Positions 36,635 to 38,837 of a stretch of DNA of 38,837 nucleotides are shown here, piece after piece. The translations under genes and the position numbers were made by a program. The stretch covers positions 2,504,092 through 2,542,928 of the forward strand of contig CP070833.1 of assembly GCA_020341735.1 (NCBI GenBank). Direction: 5' to 3'. The DNA comes from Gammaproteobacteria bacterium (GTDB lineage Bacteria; Pseudomonadota; Gammaproteobacteria; Steroidobacterales; XN24). How positions within the stretch are numbered: the first letter of the stretch is position 1; each line of letters begins with the position of its first letter. The notes beneath the pieces were generated by a model. The model searched no databases, was not told the DNA's origin, and saw only the letters and a program-made list of their open reading frames with translations.

Positions 36635-37188
36635 GTCACGGGCTCCTTCGCTTTTAGCGCAAGATATTCGATTCCGCTCTCCGAGAGTCGTCTTTGCAAT
36701 TGCTGCAACTCAGACGGACTCGTGATCGGGCCGATCTGTACCCGATGCGTCAGCCGGCCCTTTACCTCGACCTTGCGAATCGCCGAAGTGATGCCGAGCA
36801 GGGCCAGGCTGGCTTTGCGCCGGTCTGCATCTGAGAAACTCCGAAAAGAACCGGCCTGAAGGTAATAAGCTGCCGCCGGTTTGCGAGGTTCACCCGCGGC
36901 CGGAGCGGGTTCCTGCGGGATTTCGCCGGGGACGACGACCTCGAACTCCGGAAGGATGTCGTAGAAGTCGTATTCGGGCCCCGAATCTTCGACGATCTCG
37001 GGTGCGATGGTTGCCGGCTGCCTGGCGCCTGAAGGCCCTTCCATCTCCGCCCTACGAGCCTGTCCGCCGTGGTAGAGATGCACGATCAGCGCAATGGCCA
37101 GCCCGACGGACAGTCCACCATAGAACTGTGTAGACGGTGACGAGCCCTTCTTTTTAGGGCGCCTCCTGTGTTTGTAGTCACGTGCCAC
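36631..37188 (-). CDS. SPOR-domain membrane protein, FtsN-like
   Basis: The 185-residue bitopic protein has a basic cytoplasmic start (ARDYKHRRRPKKKG), one membrane helix (about 23-41, YGGLSVGLAIALIVHLYH), an acidic/proline linker and a C-terminal SPOR domain (about 104-180, YYLQAGSFRSFSDADRRKASL to HRVQIGPITSPSELQQLQ) that binds denuded septal glycan. Position after argS is the place of ftsN in Pseudomonas and many gammaproteobacteria, so it is probably the FtsN of this organism, though short. The start is a GTG with AGGAG upstream, overlapping the argS stop. hslVU, the usual next genes, are replaced here by a CapA-like gene. Confidence 0.88.
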   Translation of the reverse strand: MARDYKHRRRPKKKGSSPSTQFYGGLSVGLAIALIVHLYHGGQARRAEMEGPSGARQPATIAPEIVEDSGPEYDFYDILPEFEVVVPGEIPQEPAPAAGEPRKPAAAYYLQAGSFRSFSDADRRKASLALLGITSAIRKVEVKGRLTHRVQIGPITSPSELQQLQRRLSESGIEYLALKAKEPVT

Positions 37189-37203
37189 TGCGATCGACTC
37201 CTG

Positions 37204-38837
37204 CTACATGCTGTCCGGAGAGGACACGCCCACCAGCGTGAGCCCGTTGCGAATGACCTGCTGGGCTGCGCGGATCAGCGTCAGCCGCCCATTGCGCAGA
37301 TCCGCGTCGTCGACTAAAAACGTGTGCGAGTTGTAGTAGGTGTGGAACTCGTAGGCCAGGTCGCGCAGGTAGTGGACCACGTTCTGGGGTGCACGGTTGG
37401 CGGCGGCGAGTTCAACCATCTCCGGGAATCGACTCAGTGATCCCATCAGCTTGACTTCGTGCTCCTCGCTGAGTCGCTGAAGGGATTCCAGGCCCGCGGT
37501 TGGCGACCAGTCCAGACCCTTCTCGCGAAGCTGGCGGAACACGCTGGAGATTCGAGCGTGGGCGTACTGGATGTAGTACACGGGATTCTCCGCCGTCCTC
37601 GATTTCGCCAGCTCCAGGTCGAAGTCGAGGTGTTGGTCGTTCGATCTCAGCACATAGAAGAGCCGGGCCGCGTCATCGCCTACTTCCTCACGAAGCTCGC
37701 GCAGGGTCACGAAGTCTCCCGACCGGGTAGACATCTGGGCTTTCTCTCCGCCCCGGTACAGCACCGCGAACTGGACCAGCTTTACTTCGAGGCTGTCGGC
37801 CGGTTCGCCCATCGCCTCCAGCCCGGCCCGAACTCGCGCAACATAGCCATGATGATCGGCGCCCAGCACGTCCAGCAATAAATCGAAACCGCGTTTTCTC
37901 TTGCCCAGATGGTAGGCGACGTCCGAGGCGATGTAGGTGCTTTGTCCGTTCTCCCGTACCAGTACCCGGTCCTTCTCATCGCCGAAATCAGACGCTCGGA
38001 ACCAGAGGGCGCCGTCCTTCTCGTAGGCCAGTTCCGCGCGCCGCAGATGATCTACGGTCTCATCGACCAGGCCGCTCTCCGTCAGGCTACGCTCAGAAAA
38101 CCATTCATCCATGACGACACCGAATTCCTCAAGGTCCTCGCGGATATCGTCCAATATGCCTTGCAAGGCCGCGTCCTGAACGCGCCGGTAGTCCTGCGCC
38201 CCGAGAAGCGTGCGCATGTTGCGAACGATCCCGTCGATATGCGCCTCCTTGTCTCCCTCAGGGCCGTCGGGGGGAACGTCGGCGAATGCATCCGCCGCCG
38301 GATGATGCAATTGTGAGACCTGCTGGTCTCTGAGGTCAGCGGCGATCTCACGGATATATCCTCCGCGATAGCCGTTGCTCGGAAACGGGACCGACTCCCC
38401 GCCGAGTTCCAGATAGCGCAGCCATACGCTGGCGGCGAGGATATCCATCTGCCGGCCAGCATCATTGACGTAATATTCCCTGTGGACGCGATACCCATTC
38501 GCCTGCAGCAGATTCGCTACGCTGGCACCGTAGGCCGCGTGACGACCGTGACCGACGTGCAGAGGCCCGGTGGGGTTGGCGGAAACAAACTCGACGATCA
38601 CCGACTGGCCTGCGCCGGAGTCGTTCTTTCCGTAGTCCTCCGCCCGACGATGAATGGCGCGGATCTCCTCGTGGAGCGCAAGCGGGGTCAGATGGAAGTT
38701 GATAAAGCCCGGCCCCGCGATCTCGACACCGGCTACCTGATCGGACTCGGGCAATGCGTCGACGATCAGCTGCGCGATCTCCCGGGGAGCGCGGCGTGCA
38801 GCCTTGGCCATCGTCATCGCTACGTTGGTCGCGAAGT
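37204..38837 (-). CDS. argS: Arginyl-tRNA synthetase (5' end beyond window)
   Basis: ArgS charges tRNA(Arg) with arginine. The frame runs off the right edge: beyond the ATG at 38817 codons for FATNVA continue upstream, matching the conserved GDFATN part of the N-terminal Add-1 domain, so that ATG is not the start and roughly 40 residues are missing. The class I HIGH motif appears as HVGHG in [19 protein letters not shown], and the KMSKS-like loop is [13 protein letters not shown]. The C-terminal DALR anticodon domain starts around [14 protein letters not shown] and ends [12 protein letters not shown]. It leads the argS-SPOR-CapA transcript. Confidence 0.97.
   Translation of the reverse strand, partial: FATNVAMTMAKAARRAPREIAQLIVDALPESDQVAGVEIAGPGFINFHLTPLALHEEIRAIHRRAEDYGKNDSGAGQSVIVEFVSANPTGPLHVGHGRHAAYGASVANLLQANGYRVHREYYVNDAGRQMDILAASVWLRYLELGGESVPFPSNGYRGGYIREIAADLRDQQVSQLHHPAADAFADVPPDGPEGDKEAHIDGIVRNMRTLLGAQDYRRVQDAALQGILDDIREDLEEFGVVMDEWFSERSLTESGLVDETVDHLRRAELAYEKDGALWFRASDFGDEKDRVLVRENGQSTYIASDVAYHLGKRKRGFDLLLDVLGADHHGYVARVRAGLEAMGEPADSLEVKLVQFAVLYRGGEKAQMSTRSGDFVTLRELREEVGDDAARLFYVLRSNDQHLDFDLELAKSRTAENPVYYIQYAHARISSVFRQLREKGLDWSPTAGLESLQRLSEEHEVKLMGSLSRFPEMVELAAANRAPQNVVHYLRDLAYEFHTYYNSHTFLVDDADLRNGRLTLIRAAQQVIRNGLTLVGVSSPDSM

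Noticed and set aside
37140-37165. T-rich run next to GC-rich bases near the SPOR gene start as a terminator
   Set aside because: It encodes the basic KHRRRPKKKG segment of the SPOR protein and shows no convincing stem in the right orientation.

Overview
The window is GC-rich chromosomal DNA from a gammaproteobacterium. This is inferred from gene content and order: def-fmt-rsmB-DUF4390-ntrYX divergent from dprA-smg-topA-tsaC-hemF, glmU-glmS, argS followed by a SPOR-domain gene, a Mg-type HemB and oligopeptidase A. I cannot name the genus. There are no rRNA or tRNA genes, insertion sequences, prophage or CRISPR arrays. Nearly everything is ordinary housekeeping, with a few accessory or decaying pieces between the blocks.

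Layout. 1-3500: the tail of an unknown gene, then three minus-strand genes (a class I SAM methyltransferase, a four-helix membrane protein and a large unknown protein with a Rossmann-like stretch). 3500-10050: an intergenic region holding a broken copy of the glmU 5' end, a membrane-anchored FlgO/TolB-like TPR protein, then glmU-glmS (UDP-GlcNAc synthesis) and an HAD hydrolase. 10044-13967: a PDE-like HD protein, xthA and prlC on the minus strand. 14080-17797: a glutathione-reductase-type flavoenzyme and a gamma carbonic anhydrase, convergent with hemB-aroE. 17847-19577: an ECF sigma factor, a membrane anti-sigma-like protein and an HvfA-type cysteine-repeat precursor peptide, closed by a strong terminator. 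19682-21091: tag, a MAPEG protein and a decayed AhpD/peroxidase-related pseudogene. 21085-27140: dprA-smg-topA-tsaC-hemF-VOC on the minus strand (DNA uptake/processing, topoisomerase I, tRNA t6A synthesis, haem synthesis). 27107-28357: a monocistronic LysM lipoprotein. 28492-35573: the def-fmt-rsmB-DUF4390-ntrY-ntrX run, with four-base overlaps at three of its junctions. 35552-38837: argS (5' end outside the window), a SPOR protein and a CapA-like protein on the minus strand.

The best candidate for something new is 17847-19577. The third gene encodes a 114-residue secreted-type peptide with eight EGKCG motifs, the hallmark of HvfA copper-binding RiPP precursors. No MNIO maturase (HvfB/DUF692) or HvfC partner lies beside it; it is instead the last gene behind a sigma/anti-sigma pair. 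Two tandem hairpins separate it from the regulators. This looks like a sigma-controlled orphan precursor whose modification enzymes, if any, are encoded elsewhere.

Other points of note: a duplicated fragment of the glmU 5' end 2.1 kb upstream of intact glmU; an NtrX whose AAA+ domain has lost the GAFTGA loop, the Walker A lysine and the Walker B aspartate; a terminator-like hairpin at the topA start; a multi-lesion peroxidase-family pseudogene; and two convergent gene pairs whose stop codons share one CTAG tetranucleotide.
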